In this document: piece by piece, positions 33,701-48,700 of the stretch
Layout of the letters: every line of letters begins with the position of its first letter
Numbering within the stretch: position 1 is the stretch's first letter
Assembly: GCF_902459465.1 (NCBI RefSeq)
Contig: NC_047081.1
Coordinates: 11,127,857 to 11,191,856, forward strand
Origin: Asterias rubens
Taxonomy: Eukaryota; Echinodermata; Asteroidea; Forcipulatida; Asteriidae
Reading direction: 5' to 3'
DNA: 64,000 bases
The notes under the pieces: generated by a model
Databases searched by the model: none
What the model was told of the DNA's origin: nothing
The model's input: only the letters and a program-made list of their open reading frames with translations
Made by a program: the position numbers and the translations under genes

Positions 33701-36700
33701 AATATAAAAGGTTGATCGACAAAAATGTATTATACCGTGTGCTTTGGTGTAATCTTAAATGCAGGACTAAACTAATTCTACCTCCATGGACTAATAATGT
33801 GACTTACTGCATACTTTTACAAATAAAATAAGGGTCGGCCATAACTTGAAAGCTAAAGCATTTCCCAGATGGTGGAAATACATGTAGAAGAGATCTTTCA
33901 CTTTTTATTTCGCGCTTGAGTTGAACACATCAATAAAACAAAATTTAAAGTGAAAAAAAAAAAAAACATGTTTTTTTAAAACATCAATATATTGTATGAC
34001 GCAGACAGAAACACAAACTCCATGTACTCATGGTGTTATATTTATAAAAGTGGGATTTTTTTTCTATGTTGATGGTTAATGTTTACCACATGTCACAATA
34101 GAATTACTCTATTTTTTTCCCTCGACAATTCCAAGGTTGGTGCCAACTCATTTTTATAGAGGTATCGTTTTTTTAGAGCGTGACTAACCGAAGTGGCATG
34201 TGTCCATCAAAACCAAACAAAAACATTTTGAGAATAATAAAAGAGGCCGCCAGACAAAATAAACAGCATAAACAAAAGGAAGGTTTTCATTTTATTTTAC
34301 TGATTGTTGTAGTAAGGTTTTGAGATCATAGTTTGATTTTGAGCAAGACAGGGAAAAGTTGTTGTTTATTGCTGCTTTTGGAGTGTGCCTTTTTTTAAAC
34401 TTAACACTGGTCGACCGTTATTGCCTGCCATGTAGATCTAACATACCGTCGTACTTCATGCTGTGTTTTTTCTTCGCTTTCTGCATGTTCCCATAGTATG
34501 AACATGTACATGTACGTAAATCTTGCTGACCTTTATAGTTGTTTTTTTAGTGTTAACGGTGAACCATCTGCATGCTTCTGAACCATGGAATTCCACTTCA
34601 GTTATTTTTTAGTTTGTTCTAGGTTTTTTTTTCCAAAATGATTTGGGGTTGAACAAAGAAACATTGACAATAGCGGGATTTGAACCAAGGACCTCCTGAT
34701 AACTGTTTTAAGTGGTATAAGCCTTTGCGATCCCGAATAATGCCAATTGTAAAATTTCTTTTCAAGTTGTTAATTTGTTGAACACTGCACAAACTAATCA
34801 CATCAGCACATTTATGGTCAAATCTATTGTGAGACCAAGGATGCCTCATAAGTGAACTTGATCACTGTAGCTGACATGCCTGAGGATACCTGTAAACAAG
34901 GGTGCTTGCTATGTGAACCAGAAACACAAGGGTTATCCTCTACTCCTCCATGATCAGTGTTATGGGTTCTTTTACGTGCACTTTGAATCCTTGTGAAACA
35001 CCAGAGCTTGACGTCAGTGCTCACAACGGCTCGGCCACCACACGCCACATATACATTGAGTTCAACTCCCCACGATAAATAAAGCACTCCACATCAGAGA
35101 CCTATATTTCAAAGCTGGCTGATACACTCCCGACACGTCAAATTCTTAACGGTATTTTCTCTCAAATCAATCCAGGAACAAGAATGGCAATGCCAATAGC
35201 TCGTCCACGACCCGTGTGCGGTCACAGAGCGGTGGAAACAACCACCCGCTACGACCCCCGAGATGGCCCAGCTTTCCCCCTGAAGAAGAAGGGATGGTGA
35301 TGGTGGATGCTGTGGTCTATAGACACATGATACAGGATATGACGTCAGTGAAGACGATGTTATTCAAACTCAAGAGAGCTCTTCAGGCTGTGAGTACCGC
35401 AACAATTTTGGGTTTATGGGAAGGGGAGGTAAAGTTAAAGTCTGTCCCGAGCCAATGTGGCTCATAAGATCGGTGTTTTTATACGTGGGATTAAAACGAC
35501 TGAGGATATTTCTTTTCCCCCGGACGATGTGGACAGCATGTAAATCCATCGCAGTTTACTCCCCAACTCTCCCTGGGTCCCATTTGCACTCCTGGGTGGA
35601 GAGAAGCCATTATGATAAAGTACCTTGCTCAATGAAAGAAGTATCACGAATGACCAAGCCAGGATTAAAATCCACACTGCCCAAGACCGTTTGGCCACAA
35701 CATTCCACTTTATTAGTGGGGGAACAAAAACCCCACTTAAAGTGGGGTGGGAAGGGGAGGAGGGGTGGCCAGTTTGGAAACAGTCCACTTGGGAACCAAT
35801 TTTGGGGCCTCCAAGCAATCTTTACTAAAACATAAATTTGGTATCCACGTTTGTTTTTGTTTTCTTTGCAAAAAATTATATTGAGGAACCAGTCGTACAA
35901 ATTGGCTGGTGACCAGTTGGAAAACAATAACAATTTTGCTGGTAATCTTGGAGGAAAAAAAAATCTTTGCAAGTTCAAGTTGAGGAAATTTTGTTTGTTC
36001 TTGTTTTCCCGTATAGGTTGATAACACATCGTCCCCGTTTGAACAAGCACTTCTGGTAAGTTTGTTTGCTGCCATTGCACCAAAGTATTTGTAAATATTC
36101 CCACCAGTTCCTGATGCTGATTTGGGAATGTTTTCCAAAGAATTACTTTGGGGGGCGGGGGGGGGGGGAGGGTACTCAAAAATAGTACTCTTTTTTGTAC
36201 AACCTGCTGACATGGATCATGTGGTGAACTTTGGGTGGGCCCTAAGCCAATCAGATTACCTAGAAGATGTACGCATGTATTAATAGTCGTCCTCAGCTAT
36301 CAATTATTAAGATAAGACAATGTCCATTTTTAATTCCGCAGAGTCCTTGTGTCAGTCCGTTGACCAGTCCCATGAGTGAAGATAACCCTATACAGGAAGT
36401 AATCATTGACGATCTGAAAGAGGTAGGAACTCGTTGACCTCAGCAGGGGTCGATTTTGCAAAGAGTTAGGACTAGTTCTAACTTAGGACTAGTCCTAGGA
36501 GTTATTAAAAAACTTAAGGCTAGTCCTAAGTTAGGTCGAGTAACTCTTCCTAAATTGAGATAAGACTAGTCTTGACTCTTTGTGAAATCCACCCCAGGGC
36601 TTGAATTTTACTCTGGACCGCATGCTCGAGGCCAGTAGTTTTAGTGTCGGGCCCTGGAAACTAATGACTGGAGTCCAGCAGTCTCATGTTTTTCAATTGA

Positions 36701-39700
36701 ATAATAGCACCTCACTGTGTTAGTAAAAGAATAGTGATGTGGTTTCTCCGTTTTTAACTGGAAATTTAGGGTGTTTTTTTACCCTTAATAAAACCCCACG
36801 AAACATGAAGATAGAACCATTAGAATACCTTACTTTGTCCCTGTCATGTTGAGTCCCTGGGCCCATCAATTTTTTGGGGGCTATCAAATTTGTATGAAAT
36901 ATAATATTTTGAGGGCCTACACAAAATTAATGAGCCTGACGCTCTGTTTTCTCCTTATTAAGTGGGGTGCACCCCTAAGGCCTGTAGCATCCCTTCTGTT
37001 CGCAACATCTACTTAACGCTGCGTCATCATAGAACATTCTGTTTTATCTCACTCCTGACTTGTACAAATTACAGCTGAAGTGAACCTCCTGTGTTACATG
37101 AAAGCATCCGTTGATCTCACTTCCTCTTCTCGCTCTTTCCTTTCTTTGTCCTCTTTTGTCTTACTGCATTTTTGTTTTCCTACCAGGAAAACCATGTTCT
37201 TCGCAAGGAAGTGAAGAATTTACAGGAACTTTTAGCGGACACGCAGCATAATTTAAAAGAACTGCAACTACAAAAGGTAAATCTATCTCACTTTTGTTGA
37301 ATCATTGGTTCATGCTTTTACCAATCTTCCACAGAAATATTTCCCTATATCAACTGTCACCAAGGGGGAATCTGTCACCTACTTCTAGGGCTGAAACAGG
37401 GTGTAACTCTTCAAAGTCCTTAAAGATGCAGGCATGGGTATCATCCATTTTGGAGCTGTTTGGTAGAGCAGACTGCACTACCATCCCAACTTTTTTTTAC
37501 GAAATGATAATGGTTAAGATAAGTGCCTTGCTAAAGGGTCAAGTGTCATGACCGGGATTCAAACCCACACTCGGCTTCAGACAACACCAGGGCTCAATTT
37601 CATAGAGCTGCTAAGTACAAGAATTTGCTTAGCATGAATTTCTTGCCTTGATAAAAACAGGAATACAAATTCATATTTGTTGCATAAAGCTTGCTACTGG
37701 TGTTCAGCTGTTGTTTGCTTATCCTCATAATCACGTGGAAATTTGGTTGGTAATCCTGTTTTTATCAAGGCAAAATTGTCATGCTGAGCAATTCTTTTTT
37801 GCTTAGCAGCTCTTTTCATAGAGCTTCTTTTTGCTTACTGCGTGAGTTTCCATTACATAGCGCTGCTAACTGTAGACGCATGAAATTCATGCTTGCTGTA
37901 TTAAAAGGAATGACGAAAAATTGCAAATCCATGTCTAATTTTTGGGAAATACACTTAGGCTTGAGCAAATAGTCTGCTATACATGTAGATAGCATGAAAA
38001 TTTGCTTACCGTTAAGCAGCCAGCGCTATGAAACTGTCCCAAGAGCCTGGGCCCGTTGATCAAGACCTCTTGACCACGACACACCCTTAAGACTTTATCC
38101 TTCAAGATAATGCTCTGTGTTATTAAGTGTTCGGTGAGGTGAACCCCAAGGGTTCATTGAAATCCAAACTAACATCTATTCACACCAAGATAAAAATCTC
38201 ATGGGAAGTGATTCACTGATAAGTTAACGGAGTGGCTAACTCAATCAAGTTTGTAGGGTGGGGGTGTGGGTTGGTTTACCCCTTTTTCTTAGGGTGGGGT
38301 GTAGTCAAAATTGGGTAAGTTTAAAACTACCTCTTGCTTTTTAGCTCAGTTTTTATTGTTGATCATCTTGTGGTCTGTGCCAGATCCCAATCCAGAGCTT
38401 AGCCAGAGCCAAAGCTCTGTAGTTTTTAAAAGTGCCTTAAAGGCCATGGACACTATTGATAATTACTCAAAATAATTATTAACATAAAACCTTTCTTTGT
38501 AACGAGTTATTGGGAGAGGTTGATGGTATAAAACATTGTGAGAAACGGCTCCCTCTGAAGTAATGTAGTTTTCGAGAAAGAAGTAATTTTCCACGAATTT
38601 GATTTCAAGACCTCAGATTTAGAATTTGAGGTCTCGAAATCAAGCATCTGAAAGCACACAACTTCGTGTGACAAGGGTGTTTTTTTCTTTCATTATTATC
38701 TTGCAACTTCGACGACCGATTGAGCTCAAATTTTCACATGTTTGTTATTTTGTGCATATGTTGAGATACACCAACTGTGAAGGCTAGTCTTTGACAATTA
38801 CCAAAGGTGTCCAGTGTCTTTAATGACAATAGAATTTTGTGATATGTACCCATTTTCCAACAGACAGAGTCCTCAGTTGAGTGGGAAACAAATAAAAAGT
38901 CTGTAACCCCACTGACACAATTAGTAATTGTCAAAGACCAGTATTCTCACTTGGTGTATCTCAACATGCATAAAATAACAAATTTGTGAAAATTTTGGCT
39001 CGATTGGTCATCGAAGTTGCAAGAAAACACACCATCAGACCCTCAGATTCAAATATTTTAGGAAGAAATTACTTCTTTCTCAAACACTATGTTACTAGTT
39101 TAATGTTAATATATGACAAAGTGCATATACCAAACGTGTCCATGCCTATAAACAGACTCTTTGTTTTGTTTTTGTTTTGTTTTGTTTGTTGTTGGTTTTA
39201 CTGCGCCTTGAACACTCAGCAGGGTGGATACGTGCGCATTACAAGTCTTCTAATTATTATTATTATTCATTCCAGAATGTACACACCTCAGCGGAGCAGC
39301 AAGATGCCAGTACACAGTGCGTGATTCTCACACAAGATCAGTCCCTCCAAGTTTTTATCAAACCACATGTAAGTAGCTAATATTTCTCTGCTTTCTGTTA
39401 ACGCTGACAAACAAATATTATTAAGTGAGGTTTGCAGGAGGACGATCTGAGATCGCTTTGAGTAGTGTTGGTTCTGAAAAGAGCTGGTGATAAACAACTC
39501 AACATTCTAGGATCAGTTTGCTCTGATCGTCTTCAGGAGAAAGAGCACAGTACAGTTTTTGAAATGCTGAGATGTCAACCTCTGGTTCTTTTCAGAGTTA
39601 TATACTCCCACCAAGTTTCAAATCCTACAACAACGAAAAATGTAATGAAATTCTCACCGTTGGTCATCTGACTAATGGAAAATGAGTTCATGTCATCTTC

Positions 39701-42700
39701 ACCCCATTTAAAGTTTACTCCAACCAAAAAAGGATGGTTTTTGTTATTGTTATTATTTTTTTGAGGAGGTGGTTGGTCTGTTAGGGTCCTTTTCTAAGAA
39801 GCTTTGATTAATCAATTTAATGTTTACTTTATAACATCCGGCTAAATTGATTCACTGTATAAGAAGAGCTGTAACTTATGAACCACAAAGACAAGAATTA
39901 GTCAAAGTCGTGTCAGTGTTGGTGTCATTCCTGTTATGCCATGAGCCTTCAAGCTGATGTCAGTCTTGGAATTTACTTTGGTGCTCAGGAAAGTAATAAT
40001 AACAAAAATAACTATATAGTGCTGGTAGGTTTCCACCATTTTGGACGCTCATGGCGCTGAACATTTATTACTTGCACATACATGGAGCAACTATGTTGAG
40101 TTGCTGAACATGTACTGTGCATGTATTTGATGTTGTTTTGTGAAGTGATTCAACACTGCTTATGGATCCAGTAAAACTAAGACTTCTCTTTGTTCTCCTT
40201 TGGTTTGGATGTAGTGTGTTTAAGTTTTTAGTTCAGCCGCTAATTGTAGTGATTGATTAGTGATGTGCGGGTTCAGGGCCTTCCCTGCTACACAAAGGTG
40301 TCTTAAGAGCCCCCTCGTCATACTCGCTGTGTCTGATACTGGTGTCTTATAGTGATGCATACATGATGTAAGTGTCAGTTTAATGTACTGTGAAATGTGT
40401 CATGGATAACACGGATAAGAAAGGGAATTGAGTTTGTTATTATCATGAAGGATAACACTGTATACCAAGCTCTTTATGTATCAGCCCTCCCCCCATAGGG
40501 GAGTTTTTACATGAGGGTAAACAACCTGAAATTTTATGTGTTGAAAGAAAGTTATGTGTTGTGTGTGAAAGTGGCTAAATGAGGGATATACATGTAATGA
40601 TGAGTTGTTTTGGTTTTGTATAAAATTATTTTTGATTCTGCCTTCCTGTAGAGGATGTACAATTGATGAGATTAATTTTCCAAGCTCCAAACATGTTCAA
40701 GAGTAAAATTCAGTTTGAAAAAAACCCAATATGAAATCGAATTGAAAATCTGAGGGAATATCACGAAGGGCTTAACTGAGGCAATGCCAATCCTCTGAAA
40801 TTCCCACGCCCAATTTTAATTAAGTCATGAAAAATTAAAAGTGTTCTTCAAGGACCCACAGTTGTTTTTGTAACACTGTAATATTTATCCAAGGCTGCTC
40901 GGTTTATCGGATTATGTTTGAATGAAGACACTCTGGCATCGAATGATGCAACCTAGACGTAGAGGATGCTCAACAGACGTCCTGTAGGATTTGATGGAAT
41001 TATCACAGGTGGGTTGCCAGATGTGTTTACTAAAGATGGGAGGGTTGCTGGTTTGGAAGGAATAGACAACAACAAACAGTCAGGACTTGGGAGGGGGGGG
41101 GTAGAGAAACAACACCATCGCAAAGGGTATGTAGCTAAAAATGTATAGGCCTACTGTACTAGAGTTTGCTCTAAACAACAAAAATTAAAAGGAGAACAAA
41201 TTATTGACGTTTTGTCATTTATAAGCACACTGAATTGAAATAAGGTCTATGGAATGTTTTGTGCTCGGGGCTTATAAGTCCTGCTGTAAAATCTGGAGTA
41301 TTTTAGATGGATTTATCTTGATGATTTTTGTGAATTTTTATAAATGTTTGTGTTGGTGTATATCGGCCTTACACGCTAGCTTGTCCTTACAGGGAGAGAA
41401 TCCCTAATTATGAATTAGAACGTTCCTGCCGTTCGGACTTCTGAGGTGCTCCCTATGGAGGATGGAAGTTGCGCTTCATGTGCCAACTACTATTAGTAGA
41501 ATAGCATTTTAAAGGAGGGGATATCTAACTGGAGATTTCCTTTTTGGTTGCGTGTGACGTATTCAGTTTGTTTACACTACAGTTGCTGTTTATTTCTTTT
41601 TTTATCCTAACGCTCAATTGTAGAAGTCTAAAGTTGTCGTAACAGCACCTCATTGACAAGACTGGTACATTTCTGTAAATCCTAACCCAACTTTATCGTG
41701 AGGGCCCACAATTTCTGCTAGTCCTGTGCCACCCCGACCCGTTCCAAACTTGACCTCCAATTCCCCGAGTCAAACCAACTTCTGCTGGCAAACAAACCTA
41801 TAATGAATGTTCTACACCAGCCAGTATTCCAACTTCATTCTTGAAGTCCAATAAATGATTACTGACCCGACAAGATCACGTCACCCATCCTACACCAATC
41901 CAATCCTTACCCAAACTTGTAGTCGTAGACACAACCATGATAACACTACCATGTTGCTTGTCCCATGCTGTACCCAACCCATCCCCTACGTCCACGGTCC
42001 GGAAACGTCTAAAGACCCTCAAATGCAGCATTGGCCAGCCAACACCCCCACCTTCCTTCCCTATGTCCAAGAAACGTTCAATGGCCCAACAAAGCTTAGC
42101 CCTACACTGTGCCAAACTTCGATGGAACAGAAGTGTGAGGAACAGGTTCAGGGCTCAAATTTGGGGTAAAGGCCCTGTCACACAGGCCTCAATAACGAGA
42201 TCAACAACGAAAATGGTACCAATGCACGCCCTGGATTGGTTGAATGAGCTTGGGCCAATAGTACCAACAGAATGCGTTTTCTATGGGTTGTGACCGCTAT
42301 CGTTTTCGTTTTCGCTGCAGTGTGACTTTGCCTTAAAGACTGCTAGAGGCTTGTTTACTGGCCCAACACTTAAAACCATCATCGGCCTCAGGCCTGCAGT
42401 CTTGTGTAACACTCAAGCCCCGAGGTTTACTGCACATGATCTCCTCTCTACTTGCTTAATATATCTAAGTGGCATCTTAAACCATACCAAGCTCATACAC
42501 AAAGTAACGCCAGAGAGAGAAAGAAAGGGGGAAACACTTATTATAATCCCCGATAATTGTCAATAGCTCAATGTCAAGATAAAGATCTTATAGGTATTAA
42601 CCACCTTCCCGTGATTAAGGAGTCATCGTTTTAAGAACCTTTCTTCTTTCACTCTGACCGGTCTACACGTTAAACCCCCCCCCCCCCCCTTCTCAAAATT

Positions 42701-45700
42701 TTTCCTTTGGCGTTCAATCGCCGGAAAGACCTGATTGACTCTCCTCTCTCCCCCTCGTTTCGGTCATTGCTTATCTCATTGGATGATGTGGCCACTGTAT
42801 CCTGAGCTTCATTTTCACAAAGCTGTGTAGCAGTGAAAGGATGCTAAGAAACAGGGCCCAATTTCATGGCTCTGCTTACCGTCAAATTCTGCACTTACAT
42901 GTACCATCACCATTCTGAAAGAAGGCCTAGTAACATGGAATACATGTATGCTGTGAAAGCTTGATTTACATATGTAGGCGCAAAATTCTCTGCTTCCCTA
43001 AGCACTGATTCTCTGCTTACGGTAAGCAGAGCCATGAAATTGGGCCCAGATTAGCAGGTCATGACTCAGCCCCAATTTCATAGAGCTGTTAAACCTTTTT
43101 CTGCTAAGCGGAAATAAGCGAGAAGCTGTTCAAACACTGTATATACATGTATCATTTGTGGTTTATCCAAAAAGAAACTAATTTTTGTCCTAATTTTTTT
43201 CATTTTTTTTTTTTTTTTTTTGGTTAAGCTTGTTTTAGGGTGACATACATGAAGATTTGTTTGTCTTTCAGTTTTGCTGTTTAATTAGCCTTCGAGGGTC
43301 GAAACACCAGTCAACTTACTATTTATTTTTTATATTTTTTATTATTTTTCTTGGGGGGGGGGAGGGGTGACATTATTTGGAAAATTAGTCATTATTTTAT
43401 TTTCCATGTAATTTAGATTGTTCATCCAAAGGGATCATCTTCCTTTAATCCCTTTAATTTCCACCTCGATCCCCCCCCCCCCAACTCTTAAGTTGACGTT
43501 AACAAAAAACAAAAAAACCCGGAATGAATCAAAGACTTCAAATTATTCTCTTTTGCTGTGTATCTCTCTCTCTCTGTGTTTGTATCCCACCCCCTTAGTC
43601 TGTCCATGTTACCTCCTCCGCCCAAGCCACGCCCACCTCCAGTCCGACGCATCGCAAATACAGGGCTGAAGCCAGGTAAATGAACAACCAAGTGAATGGA
43701 GCCATGCAAAAAAATAAAATAAAAAAAAATCATCAACCAAAAATAATGCTTGCTGCTAAATATACTAACGATAATAAAATTAATGTTATACCAAGCATGA
43801 GAAATGTGTATTGTGAGCGAATGAAATGGTGACTTGCGTTACATTAGTCACATTATAGCTGTAATATGGGGGTAGTGTTTTTTTGTGGGTGTAACAATTA
43901 CTGTTTCGGTTGTTGGAAACAGTTTTGGGTTACGACTGCGAAAATGCACCTCGTGGTATGCTGAACGATATTCTTTACTTGGTTTTGTTGAGATTTGAAA
44001 TTATCTTTCTATGTTACCCTTGAAACCATTATGTGGTAAGCACTGTGAACTTTGTGCTATCCCAGAAAAACAAATTCACCCAAAAATGGGTAATCTGGTA
44101 GGATTCGAACCTACAACTCCTTAATTTTCAAGGCTCGATTTTGAGAATCTTCAAAACTGCAGAGCTCAAAATTTGTACTGGCCCAGAATATTGTTAACGA
44201 AACTTTTTAAATCAATGAAGTTGAGATTGCTTTAAAAGCGAGGTGAGAATTATCAAGTCGTGAAAATCGTTTCTTTGTTCGACGTGGCATGAGTTATCAC
44301 GGAGTAGCCCATGTAGCATGCTATTCAATTGCCTTGTGTTTATTTATGTTCTATGTATTCTTGTTTTTAGTTTGCTTTTGTGGTCAGTGTGTTTTTTGTT
44401 GGGTTCTAATTACTACCTTGACGCCTTATTATAGTAAATGTTATTTGCCAAATAAAGAAAATGTAAAAAAAAACCACCTAAATATTTATGTAAGTTACGC
44501 TTGTACCGCTTAAGATCTGCCAAGTAAATTATGCTTTCATTAACGCTCTGTTTCTTTGTGAATTGCAACAAAAAGGGGGTTGCTAAATTTTGCTTAAAAT
44601 TTGCTAATTTCTAAGTTACAATACAATTTGCCAACTTCGTCAAACTAGGAAGGTTGGATGCTGGGTCAAGAGTCATGTCAAGCTAGCGGTCTGTCATCGC
44701 TCGGCTCATAATGACACAGATGACAAATGGTGACGCAGATGACAACAAGTCTTATTCAGTGAACAGACATTTAAGTTGAAAGACATTGGGAAAGTTGGGT
44801 CAGGTTCAGGGAGATTTTATTCAAAGAAGCGATTGTGAAGTCGTTTGTGTCTTGGACAAATTGAAGTGACAAATGGTCGGAACAGGTGTACAATGACGCC
44901 TGATTTAAACGGACAGACAGTCAGATGGTATTCGACGTATGAGATGGTTTCCATTCCTAAGAATAGATTTGAAGATGATTCAGTTTTCAGTTAGAACAAA
45001 ATTAGTGACAAATCGTGATCTCATTTCTGTCGTAGACCAGTGTAAGTTGTGTGTAAAGTTAGCATACAGTAACTTTGGTAAACATCAACGTCAATGAAAA
45101 CGATTAAAGCAACTGCCTCTATAGTCTGAGGAATTCAAGTTTAAAGGAACATTACAGAATTGTTTTTTGCTAACAAAACAGTTGCTGGCAGTGTAAGCAC
45201 TTTATGTAATCCACCATATACATAAACTGACAAACCTGTAGAAGTTTGAGATCGATCGGCCATCTAGGTCACGAGAGAATAGTGAAAAACCGATTACACA
45301 TTTTGCATTGCATCGATGCCAAAATAAAAATGAATAAAACGCTCACTGAGCGATAAACTCCAAACGCGAAGTTAGATTATTTATTTCTCATCAAATTATG
45401 ACATTTCAGACAGAAATATTTCAAGGGATGTTTTCTACTATCATCATCATTAGACCATGTAAGTTTTATGCAAATCTGTGATCTTCACGAATTTTGTTCC
45501 TTACCAATTCTGTAACGTTCCTTTAAGCGGTAACTTGTGACTGAGCAAGTCATTGTACAGCAGCCGTTGTTCAAATCTAGCTAGTAAACCATTAAGTCTA
45601 CTTTGAGCAACCCTAGATATTTTGAAGTGTTATTGAAAACTATCATCGAAACCAAAATGCTTTTTTCTTTTTTGCTGCAGTCAGACATTAACTGTCCAAC

Positions 45701-48700
45701 CTCTCTCTTTCTGTCTGTCGAGCCCAATCTGACAGCAATCTGTGACCATAAAGGAAATTAAATAAGACTTTTATCATTCAACCTGTTCATTCAATGACCT
45801 CAAGGATTAGCAGGTCATTACCCCCAGCCTGAGCCCCCTTCCTCCTCCCCTGGATACTCATAACCGATGGTGGGGTAAAGGGCAAAGTGACCCCATTTAA
45901 TCGTTGACTATTTGGGGTTTAGGGTTTCTACCAGAAATGTGTCTAAAATGAGAGTTTATTTTAAAACATCCTTACGGAACAAGCGATAGCTATCAAATCA
46001 GCCCAAAATCAGCCTCTTCAGGCAATGCACGTTACACACTACATTCTGTGAGAAGAACTATATAGTGTTTCCTTTTCCAAAAAAAAATATAAATTTAAGG
46101 TTCGGTGTATGTGAATGTGTTTTTGTTTCCCCCTCCCAGCAAAAAGTAGATTTTTTTTTTTGGATGTTACTGTAGAGTGACGTTTTCTTTGATGTGACTT
46201 TTTGTCCGGTCAGAAAATTGCCTTATATTCGTGCTCGTATTTAATACAGTTCAAGAAAGTTGTTTGCCTGTGAGAAAGACATGCATGTAGAATTTGTACA
46301 TTTTTATACCCCACCCCTTGCGGCCCCGCTCACCCCTCCCAAAGACCCCACCCAAAGACCCCACCCCAACTCGTATTAAGTTTTGATTTATCCTAAATGC
46401 TTGGTACGATTTCTACACGGATGTGTTTACCAGTTGAGACATGATGTCAGTAGATTGCAGCATGCTCACAAGCATGATAAGTTTCAACCAGTGTATTGCT
46501 GTTTTTTGGGGGAGGTCGTGCTTTCTGCTCTACCGGCCAGGCTTCGGATTGATGCTACCCAAGCCTACATCCATAAGGATTGTGAAAAGGGGTAACCCTG
46601 TTTTAGCCCTAGGGGTATGTGGCAACGGCTTCTTGAAACAAAATAGTTGTAGCCCACACCTTGAAGTACATAGTAGCCTTCAGGCCTTGTGTGTCTGTCG
46701 ACTTGCATAAAAGAAAGAAAAAAAATATGTATATCATGTGACCAAACATGTCTGGATAATTCCAATCATGAGGCAAAGGGGAGTAAAATGGAAAAACCAT
46801 ATTTCACCTCCAGATAGGCAAAACGTTTGTATGGGTGTTAGCCATCTCGTACCTAGCCAATCAAAACCATATCTTGAATCATGTGAGATAGCAAGTGTCT
46901 TTTAGTAGTCGGGTAAATTCATGCTTTCTTAGTCGTGACAAAGCAAGTAAATTTACCAGATACAAATTGATCTCGCAAATGACTTGAATATTTTACACTT
47001 GTCACAGATTCTGCATTAAGCAACAAAATCAGTTTGTAGTGAACAAGTTTGAATGATAAACTGTACCGTACATAATGATCTCTGTGTTGTCTAAAACCAT
47101 TAATTCATATTTTCTACAAAAATTGTTGACTCTTCTGAAAAAAAAATACATTTTATTGTGTTTTGATGCATTTTTCCCAAAGTTTGTAACTTTTGAGTGT
47201 TTTTTTTTGTTTGAGCATCGAAGGTACATGTTGACAGTAACTGCATGCAATCCATCCTGATTTCTGCACGAACCCCAAATGCTCTTCCAAAACTAAAACC
47301 CATGTCTGTCAAACCCGCATCGTTAAAACCCAAACATCTGACTATTCAATGCTTTCTTTAACATTAATGTCTTGTTCCCAAACTCTCTCTCCCCCCGTCT
47401 GAATTGAATGCATTTTTCCAATTCAGTAGTAAGATAAAGGCTGCTTACGAGGAATACATGCGTCTTCATAACGCCAAGGTAGTCACTGTTTTTCACCTTG
47501 TTCTATGAGACAATTCGGAGTCACAGCTATGGGTCAAATTTCATACAGCTGCTTAAGAGGAAAATACTGCTTGAAAAATGCCTGCTTAGCAATAATGGGC
47601 AGGATACCAGTCACAAATTATGTTTGAGCGTGACGTGGTATTTTGGCTGGTAACCGTATTTTGGTTAGCTTAATTTTGTTTTGCTTCATATCTTATTTTT
47701 GTGCTTAAGCAGCTCTATTAAATTGGGTCCACGATGCGGCTTAGGCTTCATGAGCCATTAAGTGCACACTGCTCCCAAAATGGCTGGTGGAACTGAAAGC
47801 CGTGGTCAAAAGCTGAGGTCTCTGTTTGGTTCTGCATCACAATGACTTGTGTAGTGTATGTGTTAGGCATGGCACTTGGATGTTATAATGTGAGCACATT
47901 TGTTGTCTTTTCTTGTCATTGGTGTCCTATACTATAGTATAGGATACCAATGATAGATTCGCACTCCTCTGTTTGGTTTTGTTTGTTTGCTCAAAGGTTT
48001 ATTGCACCACTGTCCGGTAGAGGACTCCGTAGTATTTTACTCCTCATCTGTTTGAGTCAGTGTGCACAAATGCCCTGTTGGGGACACCGTAGCCTCTATG
48101 TCCTTTGAGGGAAGCATCTGCAATGTTCTAATGTCAATTTCAGGACACCGTAGTCTAAGCTATAGATATCTCATATGTACTGTACGTCAATTCCTTCTGC
48201 ACTGTGAGAGGATTTAGAATCATAGAACCATGGGCTTATGGCAGTAGTTAGTTTCCTGACATACAAAACTAGTTCCCTACATCAGCCACCAACACTTTCA
48301 GGACTTTCACTCCCCCTCCCCCTCAGCTTTCCCTCTTTCTTTAATTTGAGCCACTTTCATATAAATACATCCGGAATAAACTGTTTATTATCAATCGAAT
48401 ATCAGTATTAGGACTAGTAGAATTTGAAACTTTGCATGGTGGAAGTAAGATATAGAAAAGTTTGCGGTAACACCATGTAATAACAATCTCTCAATGAGTT
48501 GGGGTGGTTCTGAAAAGAACCGTTGGATTAACTCGACGTTTCGATCAGTATGCTCTGATCGTCTTCTGGAGAATGCTGGACTCTGATGCTGTATGCTGCT
48601 TAAGTACTGGGCGGTGGATCAGCGGTGATGCATGAAGGCGGGAAATAGAGGCATGAAGGCGTGAGCACACACCCCCCACACACCACCCTAGGCTCCACAA

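Noticed and set aside
35416-36213. Several overlapping frames on both strands after CCSER exon 3
   Set aside because: They cross a SINE fragment and the real exon 36017-36055 in wrong frames.
41855-42293. Overlapping frames of about 104-118 codons in intron 7 of CCSER
   Set aside because: They have no splice context or recognisable protein features, and part overlaps a foldback element at 42165-42340.
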